From Thysanoteuthis rhombus (lineage: Eukaryota > Mollusca > Cephalopoda > Oegopsida > Thysanoteuthidae): a stretch of 64,000 bases of DNA. The notes below the pieces were generated by a model, which saw only the letters and a list, made by a program, of their open reading frames with translations, was not told the DNA's origin and ran no database searches. The stretch's first letter is position 1; the number at the start of each line of letters is the position of its first letter. Of this stretch, positions 12,590 through 23,639 are shown in pieces. Location: assembly GCA_963457665.1 (NCBI GenBank), contig OY735202.1, positions 76,028,142-76,092,141 of the forward strand. The letters run 5' to 3'. A program made the translations under genes and the position numbers.

Positions 12590-13104
12590 CCCAAAGTGTA
12601 CACAGTATACAGTCTTTTTAGAACCTGCCTGTCCACAATGCTGTCTTTTTATTTAAATTGGAAATTTTACTTGTATACTTTGGTTAGTGCGGTTAACTTG
12701 TTCCCAATTTTTTTTTCCCTGTGTGTACTTAGTGACATTGATATGTGTAGCAAAACCATAATCCATTCTATATCAAAATCCGCTCTTATCAAAACCGCAC
12801 TGGTCAATGTCTCATGTGCATTTTTTTCATCTTATACTTAGTTACCATTATTTACAGCTATACCTTAAACACACTACATCAAAACCTCACTCAGTCTGGT
12901 TATAATTTAATGTGTTTTCGTGTTAAGCTTATATTTATCATTTGTGACAGCAATACCTCATTCTTACTAAATTAAAAAAAAAAAAACACGGCACAAATCG
13001 AAACCGCACTATTGAGGTATTGCTGTACTAAATTTATTGCGAATAATACTTGTGAAATAGCGCTAAAGCGGATAATCAGCGCTAAGCGGGGTATTACTGT
13101 ACCA
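12590..13104. mobile_element. Pogo-like region with repeated 'aaaaccgcact' motif
   Basis: The phrase 'aaaaccgcact', or close variants, appears near 12680, 12787, 12880 and 13000. The right edge 'gctaagcggggtattactg' followed by TA (13081-13101) and an inner 'tgaggtattgctgta' (13014-13028) read on minus as 'tacagtaataccccgcttag' and 'tacagcaatacctca', the form of pogo/Tigger-type ends. Probably one or two overlapping decayed elements; boundaries are uncertain. Confidence 0.4.
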
Positions 13105-13304
13105 AGCACTTTTCGATATCTTTTCCCTCGTCGGCTGATAAGTTTACATTACGTGTGTTGTGTTCTTTTTAAAGTGCTTACGTTGTGGGGCGGAGACAAG
13201 AGGCCGATTTATTAGGTTAAGTATGCAGGAGTGAAAGAAGAAAGGAGGAGGAAAGTTGTTGGGTAATACTTACTTTGGCGGTAAAAATTTTTTATGAGAA
13301 AAAA

Positions 13305-13741
13305 CAGGGTTGCTGTTCTGGCTGTTTTATGGCCAAAATCAACTTATCTGGACTTGAAAAAAATATAGCCATATTTCATTTTTGGGATATTTTCTGTCAT
13401 TTTTTTCACTTTCTTCTAAGTTTTGTTTTTAAAAATAGAAAAAAAATTCGCTAGTAATTTTTTTGTGCTTTCTATCCATAAGACCTTTGTCAGGGAATTC
13501 GTCATTTTAAAAAAGTCAATAATTTTTCAAGGTTATGCGGGTGATTCTATTTACAATGCAATTGTTAAGCTGGACCCTCAATTTCTGCTGTTCGTACGGA
13601 ACCAAAAAGTTGACTTCGTCTAAGTAGTATTTTGAATGAATCTTTTTGGGATGTACTGCAGCTTTCTAATGGTTTATGAACATTAAACAATTTTAGCAAT
13701 TGGCTGTTTGGGGTCAGAAACGTCTCTATCTGGCGACTCTG
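13305..13741. mobile_element. Possible TTGCC-ended hAT-type element, weak
   Basis: 'cagggttgctgttctggctg' at 13305 and, read on minus, 'cagagtcgccagatagagac' ending at 13741 could be paired ends, with 'ggccaaaat' and 'tagccatat' phrases inside like other members. The flanking 8-mers do not match, so this stays a weak call. Confidence 0.25.
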
Positions 13742-13904
13742 GTGTGCCGGTTGGGCTTCATGGTTACAACGGCACGTTTTTGTCATGAAACTCAACAACT
13801 TGAAAAAATTGGATAAAGCCTAGTTTACTCACGCAGCAAACATAATCTATTTTAAATGAAGGTGCCACTTGGCGATGGTGGTCCCAATTGAAATTCCGCT
13901 GACC

Positions 13905-13985
13905 GTGATATGAATGTGAAATTATCACACTTGCACACACTTGATGTTAAAAATGGCGCCTAAAGAAAAAGAAATATCTGCATGA
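13905..13985 (+). repeat. Small repeat shared with 17690 and 6530
   Basis: 'cttgcacacacttgatgtt' followed by 'aaaaatggcgcc' matches 17715-17740 ('cacacccgatgttaaaaatg') and, more weakly, 6540-6570 ('cttgcacactcgatgttg'). These are copies of the same short sequence, possibly miniature-element ends, since at 17678 it forms an inverted pair. Confidence 0.5.
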
Positions 13986-13989
13986 CGTC

Positions 13990-14805
13990 CAATCGCACCA
14001 CCTTCGATAACTTGTACCTTATCTTAACTTGATAAAATTAATGAATTTTACGTCTTGCATGCAATTATATTTCAAACATCAATTTTGAGATTCCCCCCCC
14101 CCAAAAAAAAACAACCATGACCCTCCCAATCCATGAAAAGTGTCCATTATAAGAAATGAATTTTTTATGTCTTTATTATTTAAAAAAATGTAAACGGGCC
14201 CTTTTCGATTTCCTTATTGACTCTTCCATCAAATGATATACTTTGAGCCAGGATTATAGATTCAGGAAGCTTAAAATGGCTTATATTTTCCACGAGAATC
14301 AAAATATCACTCCATCAAGAGATTATTTCAAATGAGGGAAGAGGAAACTTTTTTTTAGGTACTTGAGAGATTTTGTCAAGTAATTTGGCGGTCCAGAGGT
14401 TTAGGGTTCCATTGGAAGTGCCAAGTGGGATCTTAATAGATTCCAAACCTTTTTGGGAAGAGCATATATTTCATTTACACTCTCTCCCCTCCGTGAGATC
14501 AGTCAAAAATGATACATTGAAAATAAAAAATAATACAAATAATAATATAAACAAAAATGGCTGAAAAAAAAGTCTCTAAAAGTACTTTATCAAATAATGA
14601 ATGGCATCCATTCTGTCTCTACAGACAATGGAACAACCCGGGCATATGCCTGGGTGAAGTTTATGGGGATCCTTGGATGCATAGTCATCAGTATCTGCGT
14701 CTTGGTCTTGCTGATGTAGCCCAGAGAAAAGCAGAGCGTAATATGTCTGGCATCAGTTAAGCTGCAGGAGCTGTCGGAAAGACTTCAAATTGCCTTAAAG
14801 CGGAT
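13990..14805. other. Stretch without recognisable genes
   Basis: AT-rich; the open frames at 14373 and 14557 (63 and 67 aa) show no domain. The GC-richer part of the second, 14600-14760, ends just before a SINE-A copy on the opposite strand and may be a retroposon remnant. Confidence 0.35.
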
Positions 14806-14809
14806 ACAC

Positions 14810-14965
14810 TATTGAATCATAGTTGTCCTTCTCCTAGACTGGTTGCCTTCCCAAACCTAGAAAGTCCAAACTAAGCTCTTTTCCCACTAGCTGGGTAAGA
14901 AAGTGATGGATTCATGCCTTTCCCAAGGGCATCAGTGCTAAGTGAACATATCCAGTGAACTTGGG
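14810..14965 (-). mobile_element. SINE-A (tRNA-derived) body fragment
   Basis: Read on minus it carries 'gcactgatgcccttgggaaa', 'ggcatgaatccatcac', 'cccagctagtggg' and 'aggagaaggacaa', matching the body of the SINE-A copies at 32191, 56265, 57178 and 51590. The tRNA-like head is missing or too eroded to recognise. Confidence 0.65.
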
Positions 14966-14969
14966 TCGC

Positions 14970-16595
14970 CGATTGCATTGTCCGAGCCGTTACCAACTAT
15001 ACCTATTACACCCCATTATCGAATAATAAATATGAAGGATGGGTCTGATTTGACACTCCTTGCCCCTCACTGCCCCTTGTCTTCCAACGCCCCACACTGT
15101 CCCATTGGATTATCCGGTTGCGCCCAATTAGGGAATCACTGATTTTGACTTATATATCTCCTAACAGATCTCTTAGCTGTAAACTGTTGAGGGTTATTCA
15201 GAAACTTAGGAAATTTTAGGAAAACAAAGTCATTTCGAATTTTTTCTGATACTCGTTTTTTCATGTTACTTCGTTTCGAAAAAAAGAAAAATACTCATAA
15301 GTTTAAACAACAGCGGAATCTTCATTTGAAGTCTCTAAAAATAACAACAGATTCTATCAACTGCTGCTTGGACCCAAAAGAATTTAAATTTAATCATCGA
15401 CAGCAAAAATAAAACGAAATTCCTATTGAAATTTTGTTCGGGTTTTTGAATGTTTTCTTTGCATAAGCGGTTCAATTGTCCGAGCAAAATTTGGAATGTT
15501 AATGACTAAATGTTACACACAGTAAGAGGTTAAGTTGAAAAAAATCAACACGAGTTTTTACATGTTTTTACATCCAACCATACATAATAATTAACAAAGT
15601 GCATTTGTCGTCTGTCACGCTGACGTCATCAGTGATGTTTGGTGACGTAATTAATAAGGAATAGAATTTTATGTTACATTGTACTTCATAATTTGTATCT
15701 CTGCTCAATTTTATCTCAAGTTCAGTTTAATATTCGGGAAGTATTGAATGTAAACAAGAAAATTCAGAGCAATATAATGTTTTTGATATTTTATAAGTAC
15801 GTACCATGCAATTGCAAACTTACAAATTATCGCCTTGATTTTTTGACAGGCTTGGTTTAGTATAGTTAGTTAGACGTAAAAATTTCTGGTGTAGATTTCT
15901 TTAAAACGCGCTTTTCAATCTCCTGAATAATATGAGATCAATTCCAACTTTTCGACAATTCTGAAAATCGAAGAAGTGATTCAATTGTCGGAACAAAAGT
16001 TGGAATGTTAATAACTCTTCTTGGAGTTAAAGACGATGTAAAAAAAAAAAAAAATTTAAAAGCTGCTGCAAAATCTTCCATTTGTTCTACTAAGCTTGGT
16101 TTAATTCGACACAAAGTCAAAATAGGGTTAGGAAGATTATGTTGCGTCAATTTTCAAAACGGGTGAAGCTTTGCCTACCTTGAAAACCCGCATTTTAAAC
16201 CCTAACTTTTACCTGGGCTCGAACACTGACATCTGCTGAGAAATATGTAAATAGCCCAGCGCTGTAGAATACCAGATGTTGTGTGTGCATCATGTGAAAC
16301 AAATTCATTTATTAAGAAAATAACTCCACGGCGCCACAAAAAGATTTCATGAGGTCTTCTCAGTATTGTTAAGCAAGGTTTGGTACTCATACCTAAAACT
16401 GACATTAATGGCTGAATTAGTTTTTATTTGCAGCTAATTTCATGGCTAAAGATAGCATGTTACGCCGAATCTGCAAAATAGCCCAATTAGCGAATACTAC
16501 GAATTAAATTTTTGATCATATAAAGTTTTGATTGTAAAAAGTAGTTGTTTTTTTATCCTTGCTTTGATTAAATAAACCTTTGATCGAATGAACAC
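14970..16595. other. Stretch without recognisable genes
   Basis: AT-rich. 'ccaacttttcgacaattctg' near 15943 and 'attgtcggaacaaaagttgg' near 15982 form a short inverted repeat of about 20 bp. A third related phrase, 'caattgtccgagcaaaattt', lies near 15474. No gene recognised. Confidence 0.4.
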
Positions 16596-16600
16596 TACGT

Positions 16601-16698
16601 ATCTATTGGCTCCACGACGCATACGATAGAGAGGTGTGGCGAATCTTGAGAAAGGTCTATGTCCAACGAAGGACGATGAAAGGCTGGTAATGATGATT
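16601..16698 (+). mobile_element. RTE-like LINE 3' end
   Basis: Translates as YWLHDAYDREVWRILRKVYV, then QRRTMKGW, followed by stops and a TGATGAT tail. This is the C-terminus of the reverse-transcriptase protein of RTE-type non-LTR elements (pattern W..hD..DRexWR.LgkvYvQ), whose transcripts end in a short microsatellite tail. Severely 5'-truncated. Confidence 0.8.
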
Positions 16699-17054
16699 TA
16701 TTTATTCAAGTTCTGTAAAAATAAGGTAAATATACAGTTTGAACATTTCTACTCATTCAAAGTCCACTTATCAAATTAAATAACTATGCACTGAAACCCA
16801 AGAACTAATTATTGATAAGAATTGGAAGTTTACCTTTATCAAACTCACTAATTATTGTTCGAAGTGGTCTGATTCTCGTCTATCCAAGATTTTTATTGGT
16901 TCAAAACCCCAGTGAATAACGAGATTTGAGGACATTTTGCGAGGTTTGTTGAAAAAGATACATTTGCAACAAATAATACGCACTTCAATTAGTGAACCTT
17001 ATTTAGACTGACCAATTGGATTAAGGATCATGTATGTACAATTGTAACTTCATT

Positions 17055-17145
17055 AATTCTTTATATGAAGCTTTGGGCCTCTCTCTCCATGGGGGGCAAT
17101 GGGGCGTTTTCAATTAGTCCCGCCCCTCCCAGCTATGCCTCTGCA
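17055..17145. repeat. Family F fragment
   Basis: 'tgaagctttgggcctctct', 'ccatggggggcaatgggg' and a right end 'cctcccagctatgcctctg', which is the reverse of the CAGGGGCGTAGCTA end, identify a family F remnant. Confidence 0.5.
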
Positions 17146-17374
17146 AAACTGCAAAGAACAAAAATTGCCAAGTAGGACAAAAAAACAAAAAACGCTTTGG
17201 CTAAATTAAAGTATCACAATTTTTTAGTAATTGGTGACAGTATTTCATTTTTTACTTGGCCTTCTGTTCTTATCACACAGTTTTAAAGTTTAAGATCCAA
17301 AAACTAAAGAATCATCCATAAAGTCAGCAAAAAATGTGATAATTGATCGAGATTCTTACACACTGAATTACTAC

Positions 17375-17382
17375 AAATATAT

Positions 17383-17425
<43 letters not shown>

Positions 17426-17566
17426 ATTGCGTTATATTAAATATAAACCTATTGAGATGAATTCCCATCGTTACGCAGTTAATATATCACTCGCCCTAGA
17501 CAACGTAAAATAAAAATAAACAATTAAAGAAAACGAGGCTGCTATTTGGCAAACATGGTGTTTTTA
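17375..17566. repeat. (TA)n-containing repeat, copy 1
   Basis: A (TA)n tract at 17375-17420 is followed by 'tataaattgcgttatat' and, 74 bp on, 'aataaacaattaaagaaaa' (17515-17533) plus 'cgaggctgct'. The 19-base phrase is identical at 28831-28849, where it is also followed by 'ggggctgct'. In that copy the 'gcgttata' block lies on the other side of the (TA)n and is inverted. Confidence 0.65.
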
Positions 17567-17677
17567 ACCGTCGTTATTTGAATGTGACTGATTTTGACAC
17601 TTCGCTGTATTCTTTTAAAAAAAACTCGTTCCGTTTCCTTCCATTAGTTGTCTTATTCCTTTTTATTTATTTCCAAA

Positions 17678-17732
17678 TTTTAACATCAGGTGTTCGGTGA
17701 TTGGAATTTTTCGTGCACACCCGATGTTAAAA
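17678..17732. repeat. Short inverted repeat (hairpin)
   Basis: 'ttttaacatcaggtgt' (17678-17693) and 'acacccgatgttaaaa' (17717-17732) are complementary over 16 positions with one mismatch, around a 23-bp loop. The right arm is the block shared with 13905, so this may be a pair of miniature-element ends rather than a functional hairpin. Confidence 0.6.
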
Positions 17733-18435
17733 ATGGCGCAAGGATTAGAGAATTCATGAAAAAATGTCAAGATAGTGAAGTGTTTATATTCAAATGATCC
17801 AAAAACGACGGCTGAAATCTCCATGCTTGCTCAATATTTGCAGATGTTGTTTAAACGATTTTCGTTCCAGATTTTAACTTGAATGTAAAATTTGCTTAAT
17901 CTTTTTTTTTTCTTCTTCGGCGGTAAAATATGTGAATCAAACTTTCTAAGATTTAATTTTTTGTTTTTGTTTGTGCTGTTTTGTTTTTGATGTTTTGAAT
18001 TTTTCTTTTTTTTTTTTCACGTATAGTAAAAATATTTTTTCTCTCATTTTCACCCCTTTCCCTTCAAAATCCCGGATTCCCGCTGCCTTTCACTCCCCTT
18101 ACCTAATATGCTGAGACATCCACCCACTCAACACCGTGAAATGGACATCGCGCTTTTTTTCTGGGTACTAGGGGGTGGGGGTGGGGTGCAAACATGTATT
18201 TAGCTTGTGGACGACTACGAACAGGCGCGCGCGCACACACACTTACATACACACATACTCGCGTGAGCGCAAGTACTGTGAGCCACGTGTATTTGTATAT
18301 TTATTTTCGTAACACCCCAAATCAAATAATTAAAAAATATTCCAAGCTGTTGACAAGGGGTAAACCTACATTTTAATGACACTGGCAGATGAAAGGTAAA
18401 ATGGTTGATGAGAGTGAATGTATATCACGATCAGT

Positions 18436-18630
18436 TAGTGTTGTCACTCAAAAGATATTTTCGCGCTTGTTTGACTACCAAAAAGCGTTAAATGGAAAAA
18501 GCCCCAAACGACAAAACACCGAAAAGATGCCAAGAATGGTCAAGAAATGGCTAAGATAGTGATTTTCGGCACTTCCATATAAAAAAAAAGCGCTAAATTT
18601 AATGCTGGAAGCGCTAAATTGATAACTCTT
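18436..18630 (+). mobile_element. hAT-type miniature of the CAGTGTTGCC family, diverged
   Basis: Left end 'tagtgttgtcactcaaaag'; right end read on minus 'aagagttatcaatttagcgc'. The interior has 'aaagccccaaacg', 'agatgcca', 'ggctaagat' and two 'agcgctaaat' phrases, like 20452-20624 and 54597-54851. Flanking 8-mers 'cgatcagt' and 'atatcggt' agree at 5 of 8 positions, compatible with an old hAT duplication. Confidence 0.55.
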
Positions 18631-18744
18631 ATATCGGTATGGTGACTAAGAAGGTTTAGTTTATTACTGGAATGTTTTCCTATTCATTTCATTTTTACAG
18701 TTGATATGTTGTGCATAGTCAATACAATAAAGTTTGAGAACCCG

Positions 18745-18890
18745 TTTTCAGCTACGTACCCCCCCTCTAATATTTAGTGAGATTTGATTTAAAAGGAAAA
18801 TAAGTAGACGTTCAACACTTATCAGTTGATTGACGAAAAACAACCCCAAAAGGCTGAATTATTAATGCAATTTATCTATGTATAGAACAG
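18745..18890 (+). repeat. Family F fragment
   Basis: 'cccccctctaatatttagtg', 'agatttgat', 'caacacttatcagttgattg', 'caaccccaaaaggctgaat' and 'aatgcaatttat' follow the same order as in 52325-52425. Confidence 0.6.
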
Positions 18891-19254
18891 AATCAGTGAA
18901 ATTGGCGAATTTTAACTTTTTTTTTTCGCAAAAATAAATTCCTACCTAGTTTTTAATCTGATCGAAAATTCATTTAATCAAAACAAGGATATGAAACGAC
19001 TATTTTTTACGCTCAAAAGTTTATGTAATCAAAGCGATAACAAACTTTTTTTTTTTTTAATAAGTAATTTCAGCCTATTAAGTAGTTTCATCGATTCGGC
19101 GTTATAGATGCAAATATATCCTTGATCTTGTGTAATGCAAGTGAAAAAGCAGACTATTTATAAACTCTTGTCCTTTAGGGAGACCTTCCATTTGGGGTCC
19201 GTGGGATGTTTCCAAACAGCCCTCACCCTCCCTCTGCTACACTTCTGTTTAAGA

Positions 19255-19411
19255 ACCACTGTAAGTAAGTCTTATCCTTGCGCTGGCCACGGCATCAGCT
19301 TCATAATATTACAAGATTGTCTCAGCTTGTTCTCCTTCAAGGTTTGCTATTTTGTGAAATAAACTCGGAGGCAACAAGCGCCCGAAGTGGCGTCATACAC
19401 TAAACCATACG
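19255..19411 (-). mobile_element. 5S-derived SINE, truncated copy
   Basis: Read on minus: 'gagcgtatggtttagtgta' (remnant of the 5S 3' end), then 'tgacgccacttcgggcgctt', 'gttgcctccgag', 'tttcacaaaata' and 'gatgccgtggccagcgcaag', then 'acttacttac'. The full copy at 23640-23903 has the same order ('tgacatcactttgggggctt', 'atcgcttctaag', 'tttcacataacc', 'gatgccatagccagcataag', 'acttacttac'). Most of the 5S head is missing. Confidence 0.7.
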
Positions 19412-19417
19412 CTCTTT

Positions 19418-19500
19418 AATTATAACTTGGGAAAGGAGCAGGGGGTAGATTCATGTCTTTCCCAAGGGCATCAGTGTCAGTCTGTGAAAACCAGTGTTTT
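19418..19500 (-). mobile_element. SINE-A fragment abutting the 5S-SINE
   Basis: On minus it reads 'ctgatgcccttgggaaagac', 'atgaatctaccccctg' and 'cccaagttataattaaag', the SINE-A middle segment. It abuts the truncated 5S-SINE in the same orientation, so the pair is either a chimeric retroposon or two adjacent insertions. Confidence 0.55.
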
Positions 19501-20451
19501 ACTTTCATATATTCCGCCATTTTTGACTGCACGGGTACACTAGAAAAGTAAAAGTAGTATTAGTATAAAAAAATGTGAGAGATACTAATGTCAGGGTGAA
19601 GGTTGTCAGTAGCCAAGCTAGTCTGCTGGTTTGTTGAGTAAAAAGAGGGGGAAAAGTAGGTCAAAAAGCAGAGCAGCCGTGCACTTGAGGAGTACTGGAA
19701 TGTTGCTACTTCCTCTCTGAAACTCTACTTCCACCATCACTCACTTGTACTATTACTTCACCTACAATTACATCACCTCCTCAGTCAGTGCTGCTCTATA
19801 TATTACGTCGTCAAGCTGTTTCGGAAGTTACGAAATACCCCTTTCTCTCTCTCTCTCTTACTCACACCCTCTTTTCTCCCCGGATATTTTTAGGGGTTTT
19901 CGACCATTCTTTTCACGTGTGCACAAATATAAAGCAGGAAAGGTGTGAAAGGATTTATTTACGCTTTCTCCTCCAAGACACAAACAACCAATTTGTTGAA
20001 GAACGTGTTTAGCGCCATCATTCGAAAGAGCACATTTTAGAACCTTTTTATTTGATGATTGAATTGTTCAGGCCTGTGCAAAGCTGGCAATAAGCCATGG
20101 CCAGATGGGAAACGTAGTCCCCATCTTCAACTGTTCATTAAATACTTTTGTGATCAGTGCTAATTACATGTGATTTATGTATGGGTATATACATATACAT
20201 GTAATGTACATGATTTACTTACATTTAACAGAATAATAAATAGAAGGGTTTCTTAAATAGAGATAATGGTAAGCAATTTTCTTTAAAATGATTATAAGAC
20301 AATAGAATAGAGTACTGTGAAAAGACTCAGAGAATACAAATTACTTTCAAATAGGGGGGTAGGCCCCCCTGATTATTGTAGGTCCATGCTGATAGTCTAC
20401 TTGCCCCCTTCATTCTGGCCTAGTTATGTATGGTTAAAGCATGCTCATAGC

Positions 20452-20624
20452 CAGTGTTGCTGACTCAAATGTTTTGTTCATGCTAAATCAACCTCGAAAA
20501 AGTGCCAAAACGCCTTATAAACAGCTAAAATTGCTGAAAAATAGGGCTAAATATTGAATTTTTGTGCTTCCAAAACGAGAAACGCACTAGATCAAGTGCC
20601 AGAAGCACTAAATTGGCACCACTG
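20452..20624 (+). mobile_element. hAT-type miniature, CAGTGTTGCC family
   Basis: Left end 'cagtgttgctgactcaaatg'; right end on minus 'cagtggtgccaatttagtgc'. Inside: 'agtgccaaaacgcc', 'gctaaaattgctgaaaa' and 'cttccaaaacgagaaacgc', which match the 54597 copy. Flanking 8-mers 'ctcatagc' and 'ttcatcgg' agree at 5 of 8 positions. At 173 bp it has no room for a transposase and is non-autonomous. Confidence 0.7.
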
Positions 20625-20629
20625 TTCAT

Positions 20630-21335
20630 CGGATATGATACTGAATGATAATCGTTTCCACTAAGGTGTATGCACACACACACCTTTTGCAACCAGCACA
20701 CAAATTAAATTAATATGCGCACAATAGAGTTCAAATTCAGTTGATAGTTCACTGTGTTTTTATTGAAAAAATATTGATTCCCTTTGCCAAATTCAAAAAT
20801 GTACACATATTTTTGTCATGGTGGTGAAAAATTGCACAACATGAGATTTTTGCACACACACACTCACACACATACAGAGTGACAAAATAGAATTTAGAGG
20901 AAACATTAATGATAATCTCCACCATTTCATTTACAAGTTTTTTTTGTCAGATAAAATATGTAGTTACTTTATTTTTTCACTTTGATGTCCTCTCACTAGA
21001 GTGGTCAATTGAACATTACCTCGGCCTAAATATTTTGTCTGTTGAACATCCACTCATGCTATTGCAGTCCAAGGGGGTGGAGGAGGTTTAATTGTAATTA
21101 AAGGAAAGTTGAGAAAACTGAGAAAGACAGGAAGTAATTCATTTCATGAATAAAGTTTGAAGACTTGCCATGACAGTCAATAATTGAACAACTGTAGTGT
21201 CAAAATTTGAAGTCATTTGAATAAGTTCTATCGAAAAATAAGTATGATCAGATCTACTTATGTCATCATTGGTGTTTTTCACTGGAAAGCATCTAAAATC
21301 AAGTAAAAAAACATCTAGATTCTGGAGAATGTAAA
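20630..21335. other. Stretch without recognisable genes
   Basis: AT-rich with short CA runs (20670-20684, 20853-20873). The 101-aa minus frame at 21139-21444 shows no domain and runs into the family H repeat, so I do not call it. Confidence 0.4.
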
Positions 21336-21339
21336 TGTT

Positions 21340-21655
21340 TTTAATGAACCTGTCAGAATGAAGCTTTTTTTCTGAAAGGTAAAAAGACATTTTTAGAAGA
21401 AGCCTAATGGAGTATTGATACCAATTTTCAAGTTTGTGTATCAAACAGTATGGCCAGAAGCACTAGAACATGTAAACAAATAAACCCATCAAAATAGAGT
21501 CCCCAAAAGGTGATAAAAGCTTTTTTCCCCCCAAAATAAAGATATTTTTAGAAGGGGTCTAGTGGAGCACTGATGCCAATTTTCAAGTCTGTAGTGAAAA
21601 CTGTATGGTTAGGAGCCCTGGAACAAGCAAACACATTAACTCACGAAAAATTCAT
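21340..21655 (+). repeat. Interspersed family H, two tandem units
   Basis: Unit 1 ('acatttttagaagaagccta', 'atggagtattgataccaatt', 'ttcaagtttgt', 'cagtatggccagaagc') and unit 2 ('tatttttagaaggggtctag', 'tggagcactgatgccaattt', 'tcaagtctgt', 'gtatggttaggagc') lie about 180 bp apart. Other copies are at 26045, 31125-31345 (minus) and 60215. Confidence 0.65.
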
Positions 21656-22584
21656 CTTGAAAATATATATGTCTAGTCCGAAAGCCAGCTTTTATTTTTT
21701 TGGAATTTTCTTTTTTTGAAATTGTTTTTTTAGTAAGATGCTCGATTCGCAATAATGATCTATTATGAAATAGACATATATATTTCACCAATATTGTGAT
21801 GTAGCATTGACTTTTGGGAATTTATAGAAAAGGTTAGTCAGAACAAGAGTGTGATGGTTTATTTCTAAAATATAGATTACATTGTTTTTTGTCTTACTGA
21901 TTATGTAACATTTGTTCCCTTCTGAAATTTCAGTTGGTTGGCACCTTTGATCTCGTTAAGTCATGTATTGCTGTATGTAACCTTGTATCATTGTCTGAAG
22001 AATTAGGGTTGGGTTGATGGGTTAGTAAAGTCAAAGGTGACAGTCAAGCCTACAGAATAGGGATATTGTGACAAAAAGGAAATAACTAGTCTATGGTGAT
22101 TCATTTTTGTCAGCTGTGGCAATATCTTTAAATGCTTTGTCTTGTCGACAAAGTTAAAAGAAGATATTGTTCTCTCGTATGAAGAAAAAACAACTAGTGC
22201 ATGCAACCTCGCTTGATCACTTTAACATCTACTCTTAAACCAGTCTTGCAGGAGGATGTTAAAGTGTTTGAAAAAAATATTATTATTATTACTTCCGTGA
22301 TTTCAGATCAGAATTAAGCTGTTTCAAAAAGACAATATTCACATTATTGTCTGTTTCATCATCTTTTCTGTCAATTATTTTCAAATTTTACCTTTATGGA
22401 ATGAAATAATCTTTGAAAAATAAATCAACCATCAGAGGAACATGACTTGATGAAAAACAGTTTATTCAAATGATTGCTAAATGGATTTATTCACAACTTC
22501 ATTGTTAAAATGTCTCCAACTTCCTAATTTTAGAAACAGTGGCTGTGAAGGGAGATGTTCTTTCAAGTGCTGGTTCCCAGCATC

Positions 22585-22592
22585 TCTTAAGA
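22585..22592. repeat. 8-bp target-site duplication, left
   Basis: 'tcttaaga', identical to 22820-22827 and directly abutting the miniature element at 22593. Eight-base duplications are the hallmark of hAT insertions. Confidence 0.8.
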
Positions 22593-22819
22593 TAGTGAAT
22601 TTCAACCATTTTTATCTTGTGGCATGAACTCTAAAATGGTTGAGGCACACCATTCGTATTCAAAGATAGATTTGATCGTTTAGAAAATGAATGATAATAA
22701 AATGTTTGTAAGTTTGAGGGAGGATTGACCCTCGTCAAAACTCCAGTGGCGCACCTAATGGATGCTTTGCTAATTGCTTTTGCACCTATGTGCCATGGCA
22801 CGTGGACTGAAAATAGCTG
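22593..22819 (+). mobile_element. hAT-type miniature with perfect 8-bp duplication
   Basis: A 227-bp element between two identical 'tcttaaga' sites. Left end 'tagtgaatttcaaccatttt'; right end on minus 'cagctattttcagtccacgt'. The 'gtggca' and 'gaggcacacc' phrases inside are typical of the widespread hAT group with ends like AGTGGTTxTCAACC (family knowledge). It has no transposase. The 111-aa minus open frame at 22631-22966 runs through it and out of it, so that frame is not a gene. Confidence 0.85.
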
Positions 22820-22827
22820 TCTTAAGA
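22820..22827. repeat. 8-bp target-site duplication, right
   Basis: 'tcttaaga', the second copy of the duplication bounding the element at 22593-22819. Confidence 0.8.
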
Positions 22828-23037
22828 TATGATACTTCACAATTTGAAGCTGGTGACAAGGCAACTTCATCATGGATATAATGAGCTCGTCTTGCAGTAC
22901 AGTACTACTGAGTTCTTTCCTCACTGGGTGCCCCATACTTGAAAAACTTAATAAGAATGCTTGCACTGTATTTTAGTTTTAGCAACTCTGCCATTTTGAC
23001 TGGTGATATATAGATTTAAAAAAACCTCAGGTCTTGT

Positions 23038-23552
23038 TAGTCCCTCCATAGAAACTGTTGTATGATCAATGCCTTTTGGCAGCATGCTGTGTTGGGGGAT
23101 GATCGATTAAAAAATTGGAAAAAAGGAGTGATCAGTGAATAAGTTACTCCTCTTGAATTTGCTTGGCAGTGATCTTTAAAAAAGTCTGAATTAAAAAATA
23201 AGCATGAATGCTTCGGACACAAACTAGGGGACCAATTTAGTTTAAATTTACTTTGCAAATTGAATTCCTCTAAAAACCCATTTTTTTGAATTTCAAAAAA
23301 CAAAAAAATATAAGTGCTTAAATTATCAGGTGTGGCCTGTGTTCATGATACATAGTCAGTCAGACCAACTTAAAAACTGAAGAAACCTATATTTCCCAAA
23401 AAATCAGTTTTTCTCTAGATTTAGATGTGAATGTTAAGATTTTCAACCTGCTAGTTCCATTGGTGTGCTCTGTACGTGTGATACATACATAGCCAGACCA
23501 GCTTAGAAACTGAAGAAAAATAGGTTGATGGTTTTGATTGACGATTTCTGTC
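23038..23552 (-). repeat. Interspersed family R, minus copy with internal duplication
   Basis: Read on minus it starts near 'agaaatcgtcaatcaaaacc', passes 'aagctggtctggctatgtat' and 'accaatggaactagcagg', and ends with 'tgatcactgccaagcaaatt', 'ttgatcgatcatcccccaac' and 'agcatgctgccaaaaggca'. The head segment ('ttcttcagtttctaagctgg') occurs twice (23330-23400 and 23445-23525). All other R copies lie on plus. No reading frame is conserved. Confidence 0.75.
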
Positions 23553-23639
23553 ATAATGTAATTTGACTATTGTCTGCAAGATGAGTTTCAGAAATATGTA
23601 AGTAATTTATTTGGACAATGGAATTTGGATCTGGTAATT

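Noticed and set aside
22631..22966. 111-aa minus open frame
   Set aside because: It runs across the right boundary of a hAT miniature with a perfect target duplication, so it cannot be a conserved gene.
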